The position numbers and the translations under genes are program-made. A stretch of 43,676 nt of DNA, taken from the NCBI GenBank assembly GCA_016929195.1, contig JAFGJG010000051.1, positions 1 to 43,676 on the forward strand, read 5' to 3'. The notes under the pieces are model-generated. The model ran no database searches and had not been told where the DNA came from. It worked only from the letters and a program-made list of their open reading frames with translations. Of the stretch, positions 31,520 to 38,766 are shown piece after piece (positions within the stretch are counted from its first letter, which is position 1; every line of letters begins with the position of its first letter). This DNA comes from Thermoleophilaceae bacterium. GTDB lineage: Bacteria; Actinomycetota; Thermoleophilia; Solirubrobacterales; Thermoleophilaceae.

Positions 31520-32254
31520 GTGGAGCTGGCCGTGCGCACCGAGGGCAGCGGGCCGCGCCTGGTGCTCGTGCACGGAGGCGTCGGGCCCGAGCTCTCCTGG
31601 GAGCGGCAGCTGCCGCTGGCCGAGCGCTGGACGCTCGTGATCCCGTGGCGGCGCGGGTACGGGGAGAGCCCGCCGGCCGAGCGCCAGGACTTCGAGGCCG
31701 ACGCCGAGGACCTGGACGCCCTCGTCGAGCCGGGGGACAGGCTGGTCGCGTTCTCGTACGGCGGGCTGTCGGCCGCGATCGTCGCTGGACGGCGCGCGGA
31801 GGAGCTCGACTCGCTCGTGCTGATCGAGCCGCCGCTGTTCGCGCTCGGACCGGACGACCCGCTGATCAGCCCGATGATGGAGCTGTCCGCGCGCTTCACC
31901 TCAGGTGAGACCGAGGACGACCCCGAGGCGCACTGGCGCTTCCTGACGATGGCCGGCGTCAAGCGCCCGCGCGACGCCGCCGACGCCCGCCGGATCGAGC
32001 GGCTCACGCGGCTGGCCCTTCACCTGCGCGCGCCCGTCGAGGCGCGCCCGGACCTGGCCGCGGTGCGCACGGCCGGCGTTCCCGTCCTCTCGGTGTCCGG
32101 CGAGCACAACCCGGCGATCGAGCGGATCTGCGACCTGATCACGGAGCGGGCGGGCGGCGAGCGGCTGCGCCTGCCCGGGGCCGGCCACCCGGTGCAGCGC
32201 GTGCCCGGCTTCAACGAGCGGCTCGAGGAGTTCCTGGTCCGCCCGCGCCGATAG
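31520..32254 (+). CDS. alpha/beta hydrolase-fold protein
   Basis: A 244-residue alpha/beta hydrolase. The oxyanion segment is LVHGGVGPELSW, the nucleophile elbow is VAFSYGGLSA and the histidine is in GAGHPVQRV. Two positions are atypical: the elbow reads A-F-S-Y-G-G rather than G-x-S-x-G, and the usual acid site reads SGEHNPAIERI, with Asn where G-E-x-D would have Asp. It may still work with another acid, or have become a binding protein. The GTG at 31520 is the only in-frame start outside the divergent RAM-domain gene. Its frame continues past the stop into the gpsA region. Confidence 0.82.
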   Translation: MELAVRTEGSGPRLVLVHGGVGPELSWERQLPLAERWTLVIPWRRGYGESPPAERQDFEADAEDLDALVEPGDRLVAFSYGGLSAAIVAGRRAEELDSLVLIEPPLFALGPDDPLISPMMELSARFTSGETEDDPEAHWRFLTMAGVKRPRDAADARRIERLTRLALHLRAPVEARPDLAAVRTAGVPVLSVSGEHNPAIERICDLITERAGGERLRLPGAGHPVQRVPGFNERLEEFLVRPRR

Positions 32255-32329
32255 CGTGCCCACATCCGCTACCCGGGCCAGCATGCACGCCGCGTCGCCG
32301 TAGTCGGCGCGGGCTCCTTCGGCACCGCG

Positions 32330-33364
32330 GTGGCGCTCCTCCTCGAGCGCGCCGGTCTGAGGACCACGCTGCTCACGCGCGGCCCGGAGCAGGCCGCGGA
32401 GCTGGCCCAGTCGCGGCAGAACGCCCGCTACCTGCCCGGGGTGGACATCCCGCGCGACCTCCGCGTCCACGCGCTCGGGGCGGAGGCCGACGACCTCGGC
32501 CGCGCCGACCTCGTGTTCGTGGCCGTGCCGTCCAAGGCGATCGCGCACGCGGTCGGGGAGATCATCCACCTGGGCGTGTCCGACCGCGCCGGCGTCGTCT
32601 CGCTCGCGAAGGGCCTCGTGCCGCCGGACGGCACGCCGCCGACCATCGCGCTCGAGGAGGCGTTCGGGGGCGACCGAGTGGCATGCGTGGGCGGGCCCGC
32701 CCACGCGCGCGAGATGGTCGAGTCGGGCGCCGGACTCGTGGCCGCCTCCCATTCCGAGGTGCTCGCGCACGGCGTGGCCGAGGCGTTCCAGGCCGGGGGC
32801 GTCGTCTGCGAGGTCTCCGACGACCCGGTCGGCGTGGAGCTCGCCGGCGTGGCGAAGAACGCGGCCGCGGTGGCGGTCGGCGCGACCCAGGCCCAGGGGC
32901 TCAACGCCGCCGGGATGGCGGCGGCCGACATCTTCCTCGAGGTGCTGGCGCTCGCCGTCACCACGGGCGGACAGGCGCGGACGTTCGTCGGCCGCGCCGG
33001 CACCGGCGACCTGGTGGCCACGGCGCTCGCCCCCAGCTCGCGCAACCGAACCGCGGGCGAGCTGCTCGCCCAGGGCATCCCCGCCGCCGAGATCCCGGAC
33101 CGCGTGGGCCAGGCGGTGGAGGCGCTCGAGACGGTGCGGCTGCTCTCCGGGGCGATCGAGCGGGCTGGGCTCGAGGCGCCGGTGGTGTCGGCGCTGGCGC
33201 GGCTGATCGAGGGCACGCTGCCGCTCGACGACTGGATCGCGCTGGTCAGGGCGAAGCAGCCGGAGCCCGCCCGCTTCGGCCGCCGGCTGCGCGGCCGGCC
33301 CGGCTGGTGGGCGCGGCTCACCGCCTGGTTCCGCGAGCACTTCGGAAGGCGCGGCCGTGAGTAG
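32330..33364 (+). CDS. gpsA: glycerol-3-phosphate dehydrogenase [NAD(P)+], 5' end disturbed
   Basis: The 344-residue reading from the first usable start (GTG) contains most of GpsA: the substrate domain with the catalytic lysine in [32 protein letters not shown], and a C-terminal basic extension. It would make sn-glycerol-3-phosphate for phospholipid synthesis. The NAD(P)-binding glycine strand, [20 protein letters not shown], is encoded in the same frame from 32288, upstream of that GTG. Between the stop at 32252-32254 and 32330 this frame has no ATG, GTG or TTG. An ATG at 32283 is one base out of frame. Either an unusual start (ATC at 32264), a one-base deletion, or a sequence error is involved. 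Confidence 0.8.
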   Translation: MALLLERAGLRTTLLTRGPEQAAELAQSRQNARYLPGVDIPRDLRVHALGAEADDLGRADLVFVAVPSKAIAHAVGEIIHLGVSDRAGVVSLAKGLVPPDGTPPTIALEEAFGGDRVACVGGPAHAREMVESGAGLVAASHSEVLAHGVAEAFQAGGVVCEVSDDPVGVELAGVAKNAAAVAVGATQAQGLNAAGMAAADIFLEVLALAVTTGGQARTFVGRAGTGDLVATALAPSSRNRTAGELLAQGIPAAEIPDRVGQAVEALETVRLLSGAIERAGLEAPVVSALARLIEGTLPLDDWIALVRAKQPEPARFGRRLRGRPGWWARLTAWFREHFGRRGRE

Positions 33365-33368
33365 AATC

Positions 33369-33374
33369 GGAGAG
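33369..33374 (+). promoter_or_regulatory. ribosome-binding site of rpmE
   Basis: GGAGAG three bases before the ATG at 33378 favours this start over the upstream in-frame GTG inside gpsA. Confidence 0.4.
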
Positions 33375-33377
33375 ACC

Positions 33378-33584
33378 ATGAAGCAGGAGACCCACCCCGA
33401 GTACGTCCCGGCACACGTGCGCTGCACGTGCGGGAACGAGTTCTGGACCCGTTCCACCAAGGGCGAGCTCCACGTGGAGATCTGCTCGAACTGCCACCCG
33501 TTCTACACGGGCAAGCAGAAGCTGGTCGATACCGGCGGGCGCGTGGAGCGCTTCCGCCGGCGCGCCGCTCGTTCGCGCGGCTAG
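33378..33584 (+). CDS. rpmE: 50S ribosomal protein bL31
   Basis: A 68-residue bL31 of the zinc-binding (C+) form: Cys16 and Cys18 in VRCTCGN and Cys36 and Cys39 in [15 protein letters not shown]. It sits on the large subunit at the intersubunit bridge. The ATG at 33378 reproduces the usual N-terminus MKQETHPEY; an upstream in-frame GTG lies inside gpsA. Its placement near DUF1385 and prfA is the common arrangement in Gram-positive bacteria. Confidence 0.96.
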   Translation: MKQETHPEYVPAHVRCTCGNEFWTRSTKGELHVEICSNCHPFYTGKQKLVDTGGRVERFRRRAARSRG

Positions 33585-33624
33585 ACAGCGCAACTAGCGG
33601 CCTTTCGAGCTGTTCTCTCGGAGC

Positions 33625-34359
33625 ATGGCCAAACGCGTCGTCATAACCGCGGTGCTCGCGCTCCTCGTGGGGGCCGCGCCGAGCTCGGCCGCGTCCGCCT
33701 GGCCGGCGGGGGTGAAGGTGGACCGCTGCTCGCGCCTGCTCGACGAGGCCGTCTTCCACGGGAAGATGCGCGGCGTCAAGGACAGCGAGCGCATGGCCAT
33801 GCGCTTCACGCTGCTCGAGCGCACCGGCACCGAGGGCTTCCTTCCGGTCTCCGCGCCGAAGCTCGGCCGGTGGCACCGGTCGCGGCCCGGCGTGGCGCGC
33901 TTCGGCTACAGGCAGATCGTGCGCAACCTCGCGCAGGGGAGCGTCTACGCCATGAAGGTCGACTTCCGATGGTTCGACGAGGACGGAAGGATCGTCAAGC
34001 GGGCCCGCAGGCGCTCCGCGAGCTGCCCCGATCCGAAGGCGCTCCCGAACCTGCGCGTGCGGATCACGGGCGTGAAGAGGACCGCGGACCCAGACACCGA
34101 CCGCTACTTCGTGAAGGTCATGAACTGGGGGCAGGCGCCGGCGGAGAGCGTGCCCGTCAGCCTCTCGGTGGACGGGGTGCTGGGAGGCAGCGTGACCGTT
34201 CCGCTGCTGTATTCGAAGAGCTCCAAGGTGGTGACGATCCGGGCGCCAGAGTGCGGCGGCTACGCGTCGGCCGAGGCCGATCCTGACGGCCTGATCGCGG
34301 AGACCTCCGAGCTCGACAACGGCCACCAGCTGGCCTGCCAGGACCTGACGAAGCGCTGA
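33625..34359 (+). CDS. secreted CARDB-like protein
   Basis: A 244-residue exported protein with a signal peptide (about residues 1-24, ending SSAASA). The first half is basic, with a conserved-looking RFTLLERTGTEGF segment and a paired cysteine; the second half (PNLRVRITGVKR to DNGHQLACQ) has the pattern of a CARDB/adhesion-type beta domain: N-W-G-x-A-x-x-V-P-V-S-L-x-V-D-G, a Val-Val-T-I strand and a final LDNG. No enzyme motif is present. It lies between rpmE and DUF1385, interrupting the usual neighbours. Confidence 0.72.
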   Translation: MAKRVVITAVLALLVGAAPSSAASAWPAGVKVDRCSRLLDEAVFHGKMRGVKDSERMAMRFTLLERTGTEGFLPVSAPKLGRWHRSRPGVARFGYRQIVRNLAQGSVYAMKVDFRWFDEDGRIVKRARRRSASCPDPKALPNLRVRITGVKRTADPDTDRYFVKVMNWGQAPAESVPVSLSVDGVLGGSVTVPLLYSKSSKVVTIRAPECGGYASAEADPDGLIAETSELDNGHQLACQDLTKR

Positions 34360-34394
34360 GAAGGCTCGCGGACAGGCGCCGCCGCGCCGATACG

Positions 34395-35432
34395 ATGGGC
34401 GAGGTGAGCGCTCTCCCGTCCAGCAACGGCGCGTCCCCGCGCCCGGCGCGGGAGGCCACGAAGGACGCCCCGATCGGCGGCCAGGCCGTGCTCGAGGGCG
34501 TGATGATGCGCGGCATCTCCACGTGGGCCGTGGCGGTGCGGAAGCCCTCGCCGGAGCAGCTCGAGGCCGGCGGCCCGGACGCGAAGGAGGGCGCCAAGGG
34601 CGACATCGAGGTCTTCTCCGAGCCGCTCGTCTCCTGGACCAAGAAGCACCGGCTGCTGCGGCTCCCGGTGATCCGCGGGACCGTCGCGCTCGCCGAGTCG
34701 CTCAAGATCGGCTTCGCGGCGCTCGGAATCTCCGCCAACGCGCAGATGCCGCCCGACGAGGAGGGCGAGCACAAGGAGCTGAGCGGCGGCGCCTGGGCGG
34801 GGACGATCGCGTTCGCGCTGCTGTTCGCCGTCGGCCTGTTCTTCCTGCTGCCGGCGGGGCTCACGAACATCTTCCGCGACGACATCCCGAACGGGTTCGT
34901 CTTCGTGGTCATCGAGAAGCTGGTCCGGATCACGATCTTCCTCGCCTACCTGTGGCTGATCTCGCGGATGCCGGACCTCCAGCGCGTCTTCCAGTACCAC
35001 GGCGCGGAGCACAAGACGATCTCCTGCTACGAGGCCGGCCAGCCGCTGACGCCGGAGAACGCCCAGCAGTTCTCGCGCTTCCACCCGCGCTGCGGCACCA
35101 GCTTCCTGCTGCTCGTGATGATCGTGGCCATCGTCGTCTTCGCCCCGCTCGGGAAGCTCGACTGGCAGTGGCTGTTCATCTCGCGCGTGCTCGGGATCCC
35201 GATCGTCGCCGGGCTCGCCTTCGAGCTGATCAAGTGGTTCGGGCGCAACCGCACCAAGGCGTGGGCGCGGGCCCTGATGTGGCCGGGCATCCAGCTGCAG
35301 CGGCTGACCACGCGCGAGCCCGACCTCTCCCAGCTCGCCGTGGCGATCGCCGCCCTTGACGCCGTGCTCGCGGTCGAGAACCCGCGCGAGGCGACGGCCG
35401 AGGACAAGGTCGGGATGGAAGTGGTCGCCTAG
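34395..35432 (+). CDS. DUF1385-family membrane protein
   Basis: A 345-residue DUF1385 protein. The N-terminal motif PIGGQAVLEGVMMRG and the later LPVIRGTVALAESL are diagnostic, and the segment YHGAEHKTISCYEAG followed by FHPRCGTSFLLLV (Cys and His residues suited to metal binding) is complete. At least four membrane helices follow. Function is unknown, but in many Gram-positive genomes it lies between rpmE and prfA, as it does here apart from the inserted envelope genes. The TAG is interlocked with the stop of the convergent small gene (CTAG). Confidence 0.88.
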   Translation: MGEVSALPSSNGASPRPAREATKDAPIGGQAVLEGVMMRGISTWAVAVRKPSPEQLEAGGPDAKEGAKGDIEVFSEPLVSWTKKHRLLRLPVIRGTVALAESLKIGFAALGISANAQMPPDEEGEHKELSGGAWAGTIAFALLFAVGLFFLLPAGLTNIFRDDIPNGFVFVVIEKLVRITIFLAYLWLISRMPDLQRVFQYHGAEHKTISCYEAGQPLTPENAQQFSRFHPRCGTSFLLLVMIVAIVVFAPLGKLDWQWLFISRVLGIPIVAGLAFELIKWFGRNRTKAWARALMWPGIQLQRLTTREPDLSQLAVAIAALDAVLAVENPREATAEDKVGMEVVA

Positions 35433-35581
35433 GCGATCTCTTCGGAGCGCAGCACGGCGCGCTCCAGCTCCTCCGCGAGGAGCAGTGCCTGGGCGGGGTC
35501 GAGCCGGACGGTCGCGATGCGCCCGAACCAGTCGTGCGTGACGGCCACCGCGACGTCGGCGCCGTGGCCGGCGACCAGCAC
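35429..35581 (-). CDS. small protein of unknown function
   Basis: A 50-residue protein from the GTG at 35581, which has GGAGAGG five bases upstream. An in-frame GTG at 35614 would add 11 residues but directly abuts the double palindrome and has no ribosome site. The C-terminal helix LDPAQALLLAEELERAV resembles the short amphipathic helix found in many small actinobacterial proteins. The stop forms CTAG with that of DUF1385. Codon usage fits a real gene; no family is assigned. Confidence 0.5.
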   Translation of the reverse strand: MLVAGHGADVAVAVTHDWFGRIATVRLDPAQALLLAEELERAVLRSEEIA

Positions 35582-35614
35582 GCTTTCCTCTCCGAGTGTC
35601 TCGATCTCGCTCAC

Positions 35615-35650
35615 GTTAGGGTGCCTAAGCAGAACTTAGGGAACCCTAAC
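35615..35650. promoter_or_regulatory. double TTAGG/CCTAA palindrome (operator or hairpin)
   Basis: Two adjacent inverted repeats, TTAGG-3-CCTAA and TTAGG-4-CCTAA, have left halves 20 bases apart (35616 and 35636), two helical turns. They nest in one larger palindrome with outer arms GTTAGGGT/ACCCTAAC and inner arms CCTAAG/CTTAGG. The element is AT-rich for this genome. It could be an operator of the DtxR/IdeR kind, whose half-sites are also TTAGG/CCTAA although the centre does not match consensus, or the terminator hairpin of tatA. Confidence 0.55.
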
Positions 35651-35662
35651 AAGAGAAGCGAG

Positions 35663-35824
35663 TCAGGACTTCCCAGAGTCCTCCCCGCCGCTGATCGAGC
35701 TCTTGAACTCGCGCATGCCGCCGCCGAGCGAGCGCCCGAGGTCGGGCAGCCGCTTCGGCCCGAAGATGACCAGCGCGATCACCAGGACGACGATCAGTTC
35801 CATGGGTCCGACTCCGGGGAGCAT
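35663..35824 (-). CDS. tatA: Sec-independent translocase protein TatA
   Basis: A 53-residue TatA/TatE protein. It opens MLPGVGPMELIVVLVIALVI, then FGPKRLPDLGRSLG, the invariant hinge and start of the amphipathic helix, and continues GGMREFKSSISG, a short version of the family (usually 60-90 residues). TatA lines the pore that exports folded proteins carrying twin-arginine signals. The ATG at 35824 has GAGAGGA seven bases upstream. It is transcribed away from two exported ferritin-like proteins, one with a twin-arginine signal. Confidence 0.93.
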   Translation of the reverse strand: MLPGVGPMELIVVLVIALVIFGPKRLPDLGRSLGGGMREFKSSISGGEDSGKS

Positions 35825-35837
35825 GTGATTCCTCTCG

Positions 35838-35999
35838 TTAGGACTTGACGAACGGCTCGACGGCCTTCAGCACCTGCGGCATCTCCAGGCTCTTGTCGAA
35901 CCCGCCGTCGGTGATCGGCACGTCGTTCAGCTGCCGAGAGTGGCTCGGGCCGGTTCCCTCCGGCCTGGGCGCTTCCTTCGTGACCCCGGCGGGATCGGA
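35838..35999 (-). pseudogene. C-terminal remnant of a ferritin-like protein
   Basis: An open stretch of 53 codons, closed upstream by an in-frame TGA and lacking any suitable start (only a GTG giving 27 residues). It encodes strongly biased, gene-like codons ending DGGFDKSLEMPQVLKAVEP-FVKS. The pattern V-P-x-x-D-x-F-D-x-x-L-x-x-x-x-V-L-x-x-V-x-x-F-V matches the C-terminal tail of the ferritin-like protein at 36720-37388 (VVPAPDAFDEPLPRRRVL). It lies directly upstream of tatA on the same strand. It is best read as the tail of a third, decayed family member. Confidence 0.5.
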
Positions 36000-36054
36000 T
36001 CAGTCGCCGTCCTCCGCTGATCCGAACCCGCGCCGGCCTCGCAGGAACCTGGGA

Positions 36055-36723
36055 ATGCGTCGTTTCCATGCCCTGAGCCAGCGCAATGCCGAGCCGGCGC
36101 GCGTGACGGTGGAGCTTGTGGCGGAGGTCGGGCCCGGCACGTCCCGGACAGGCTTCCTCGAGCGTGCCGTGGTCGCCGGGGGCGCCCTGGTCAGCGGCGG
36201 CGTCCTCCTGGCGGGATTGCCACGCCTGGCGGCGTCGGCGCCGTCCCCGGAGCAGGACGTGAAGACGCTGAACTTCGTCCTCCTGATCGAGGGCCTGCAG
36301 GCGCGCTTCTACGCGGAGGCCCTGCGGCGGGCGCAGCTGAGCGGCGAGACGCGCGAGTTCGCCGGGCGCGTCGGCGAGCACGAGCGCGTCCATCTCGGCG
36401 CCCTGCGCGACCTGCTCGGGAGGGACGCGCGCTCGCTGCCCGAGTTCGACCTGGGCGACACCGTGAGCGATCCCCGGCGCTTCCGGGCGTCCGCGGCGGC
36501 AATCGAGGAGATCGGGCTGGCCGCGTACAACGGGCAGGCCACCAATCTCACGCCTGACGCGCTGGCAGAGGCGGCCAAGATCGCGTCCGTCGAGGCGCGT
36601 CACGCTTCCTGGGCGCGCGGGCTCGCGGGCAGCACCCCCGCGCCGCGCGCCTCCGATCTGGCGGCGAGCGAGGACCGGTCGCGCGAGTCGCTCGCGCGGC
36701 GCGGCCTGCTGGAGCGGCCGTGA
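36055..36723 (+). CDS. exported ferritin-like protein 1
   Basis: A 222-residue protein with a four-helix ferritin-like domain. A membrane/export segment lies at ~39-57, preceded by SRTGFLERAVVAGG, which looks like a Tat signal with a single arginine. Candidate metal ligands are Glu79 (LLIEGLQARFY), Glu110 and His113 (EHERVH), Glu151 and Glu180/His183 (VEARH). Related proteins belong to the DUF4439/ferritin-like exported family of unknown role; iron or oxidative-stress functions are suspected by fold only. AGGA upstream supports the ATG at 36055. The stop overlaps the GTG of the next paralogue. Confidence 0.8.
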   Translation: MRRFHALSQRNAEPARVTVELVAEVGPGTSRTGFLERAVVAGGALVSGGVLLAGLPRLAASAPSPEQDVKTLNFVLLIEGLQARFYAEALRRAQLSGETREFAGRVGEHERVHLGALRDLLGRDARSLPEFDLGDTVSDPRRFRASAAAIEEIGLAAYNGQATNLTPDALAEAAKIASVEARHASWARGLAGSTPAPRASDLAASEDRSRESLARRGLLERP

Positions 36724-37388
36724 GGATCGGCGCGCTGCGCCTGTCCGAGCTCGACCGGGGCGGCGCCGTCGAGGAGACGGCGAGCCGTGCCGGCGCGCTG
36801 ACCCGCCGCGGCCTCCTGGGCGGAGGCGCGGTCCTGGCCGCCGGGCTCGCGGCGCCGGCCGCGGAGGCCCAGGGGTCGGACGAGGACATCCTCAACTACG
36901 CGCTCGCGCTCGAGTACCTCCAGGCCGCCTTCTACACCGAGGCCGAGCGGCTCGGCGCGCTGCGGGGCGCCTTCGCCGAGCAGGCCCGGGTGGTGGGCGC
37001 GCACGAGCGTGCGCACGTGACGGCGCTGCGCGACGCGCTCGGCGGCGCGGCGATCAGGCGCCCGCGCTTCGACTTCGGCGGAGTCACCGAGGACCAGCCG
37101 GCGTTCCGCCGGACGGCCGTGGCCTTCGAGGACCTGGGCACGGCCGCGTACAAGGACCAGGCGCCGCGCATCCGCTCGCGCGCCTACCTGGCGGCGGCGC
37201 TGCGGATCCACTCGGTCGAGGCGCGCCATGCCGCCTGGATCCGGAGGCTCGCGGGAGTGGTGCCGGCCCCGGACGCGTTCGACGAGCCGCTCCCGCGGCG
37301 CAGGGTGCTCCGCGTGGTCGCGGACACCGGCTTCGTCACCTCCGCGCCCCGCACGAGCGCTTTCGGTAGCCCCCGATTCACCGGCTGA
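36720..37388 (+). CDS. exported ferritin-like protein 2 with Tat signal
   Basis: A 222-residue paralogue of the preceding gene. The twin arginine (TRRGLLGGGAVLAAG, Arg29-Arg30) followed by an Ala-rich hydrophobic stretch ending AAEAQ is a regular Tat signal. The domain carries Glu65, Glu96 and His99 (HERAH), Glu137 and Glu167/His170 (VEARH), the same carboxylate and histidine layout. The two genes are coupled (GTGA). The pair is followed by an L,D-transpeptidase whose ATG overlaps this stop by one base (TGATG). Confidence 0.82.
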   Translation: MRIGALRLSELDRGGAVEETASRAGALTRRGLLGGGAVLAAGLAAPAAEAQGSDEDILNYALALEYLQAAFYTEAERLGALRGAFAEQARVVGAHERAHVTALRDALGGAAIRRPRFDFGGVTEDQPAFRRTAVAFEDLGTAAYKDQAPRIRSRAYLAAALRIHSVEARHAAWIRRLAGVVPAPDAFDEPLPRRRVLRVVADTGFVTSAPRTSAFGSPRFTG

Positions 37389-38164
37389 TGAGCCGGCGCG
37401 CGTACGCGTCGCTCGGAGCGGTGCTGTGCGCTCTCGGCGTCGTGGTCGTCGCCTCGTCGTCGGCCCACCGCGAGCCGCCGTCTCCGCTCGGTCTGCCCGA
37501 GCCGCCGCCGCCGGCCTTCCGGATACCGGTGCCGCGACCGCTCGCGCCGGATCGCGACCTCGCCCGCTGGGCCCCGGTCCGGCGAGCGACCACGGCCCGC
37601 CGCGCGCCCGGCGCGGACCAGGCCGCGGTCGCGCGCGTGGACGCGCGCACCCCCGAGGGCACGACAAACATCGTCCAGGTCGCCGGCCGCGCCCGGCGCG
37701 CGGGCGGCCGCCTCTGGGTGAGGGCCCGGCTGGCGGTGCTCCCGAACGGCACGTCGGGGTGGGTGCCGCGCCGCTCGCTGGGCGGGTACACACAGGTCCG
37801 CACCAGGCTCCTCGTGGAGCGGCGGGCGCTGCGGGCGCGGCTGTTCCGAGGCGGGCACGTGGTCCTCACGGCCCCGATCGGCATCGGCACCGACGAGCAC
37901 CCCACGCCCGTCGGCCGCTTCTACGTGCGCAACCGGCTGACGAGCTACCGCAGCCCGGCCTACGGGCCGCTCGCCTTCGGCACGAGCGCCCGCTCGCCCG
38001 TCCTGACGGACTGGCCGGCGGGCGGCTACGTCGGCATCCATGGCACGGACAGGCCGGAACGGCTGCCGGGCCGCGTGTCGCACGGGTGCGTCCGGATGCG
38101 GAATGCCGACATCCGCCGGCTCGGCCGCCTGATGCCCGTGGGCACCCCGGTGATCGTGCGGTGA
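37388..38164 (+). CDS. L,D-transpeptidase (YkuD)
   Basis: A 258-residue exported L,D-transpeptidase. After a signal or anchor helix (~8-26) and a Pro/Arg-rich linker comes an SH3-like stretch (GRLWVRARLAVLPNGTSGWV), then the YkuD domain: HPTPVGRFYV, IHGTD (His218) and the catalytic SHGCVRMRN (His232, Cys234). It forms 3-3 cross-links in peptidoglycan or attaches proteins to it. It is coupled to both neighbours, suggesting co-expression with the exported ferritin-like pair. Confidence 0.93.
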   Translation: MSRRAYASLGAVLCALGVVVVASSSAHREPPSPLGLPEPPPPAFRIPVPRPLAPDRDLARWAPVRRATTARRAPGADQAAVARVDARTPEGTTNIVQVAGRARRAGGRLWVRARLAVLPNGTSGWVPRRSLGGYTQVRTRLLVERRALRARLFRGGHVVLTAPIGIGTDEHPTPVGRFYVRNRLTSYRSPAYGPLAFGTSARSPVLTDWPAGGYVGIHGTDRPERLPGRVSHGCVRMRNADIRRLGRLMPVGTPVIVR

Positions 38165-38712
38165 GAGGGCTCGCGCTGCTGGCCGCGCTCGTCGCCCTCG
38201 CCGCGACTCCGTGCGCCGCCGGTGCTCAGGAGCCGGGCGCGGGCGCGCCGGACAAGCTGACCGAGCGGTACCCGCTCGGCGAGCGGCTGAGGGAGCCGAC
38301 CGACCACGCCGATCGCGGGACGGCGCGCCCGGGGGAGCCGCGGGAGCAGGGGCCGCCGCTCTGGCCGTTCGTCGCGATCCCGCTTGCGATCGCGGTGGGC
38401 CTCCTGGCGCTCGCCGTATACGCGCGCGGGGGCCCGCCGGCGGCCTACGGCTACGCGATCGACGAGCGGCCGCGGCCGCGCCGCGAGGTGTCGCCCGAGG
38501 TCCTGCACGCGCTGAGGGGGCTGCTCCGGTACGACCGCCGCCGCGACGCGCACGTCCTGAGGGTGGTCGGGCACCGGGTCGGGCCCGTCCTATGGGCCGA
38601 GCCGCCGCGCCGGACGGGGCGCTTCGATCGCGAGGACCCGCGCCCGGCCGAGCGGGAGCACGCGTCGCACTCGCCACCGCGCGGCGACACCCGTCGACAT
38701 CACCCGTCCTGA
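38161..38712 (+). CDS. exported or membrane protein of unknown function
   Basis: A 183-residue protein with an N-terminal signal segment (VRGLALLAALVALAATPCAA), a short conserved-looking stretch KLTERYPLGERLREPT, one membrane helix (LWPFVAIPLAIAVGLLALAV, about 61-80) and a basic, disordered C-terminus. The N-terminal cysteine of ATPCAAG is not in a clear lipobox. It overlaps the transpeptidase by four bases (GTGA). The function is unknown. Confidence 0.65.
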   Translation: MRGLALLAALVALAATPCAAGAQEPGAGAPDKLTERYPLGERLREPTDHADRGTARPGEPREQGPPLWPFVAIPLAIAVGLLALAVYARGGPPAAYGYAIDERPRPRREVSPEVLHALRGLLRYDRRRDAHVLRVVGHRVGPVLWAEPPRRTGRFDREDPRPAEREHASHSPPRGDTRRHHPS

Positions 38713-38766
38713 CTTTGCCGCCCTTATGGCGGTCAACTCCGGAATGGACGGGCCGAGGCGGGCCGG

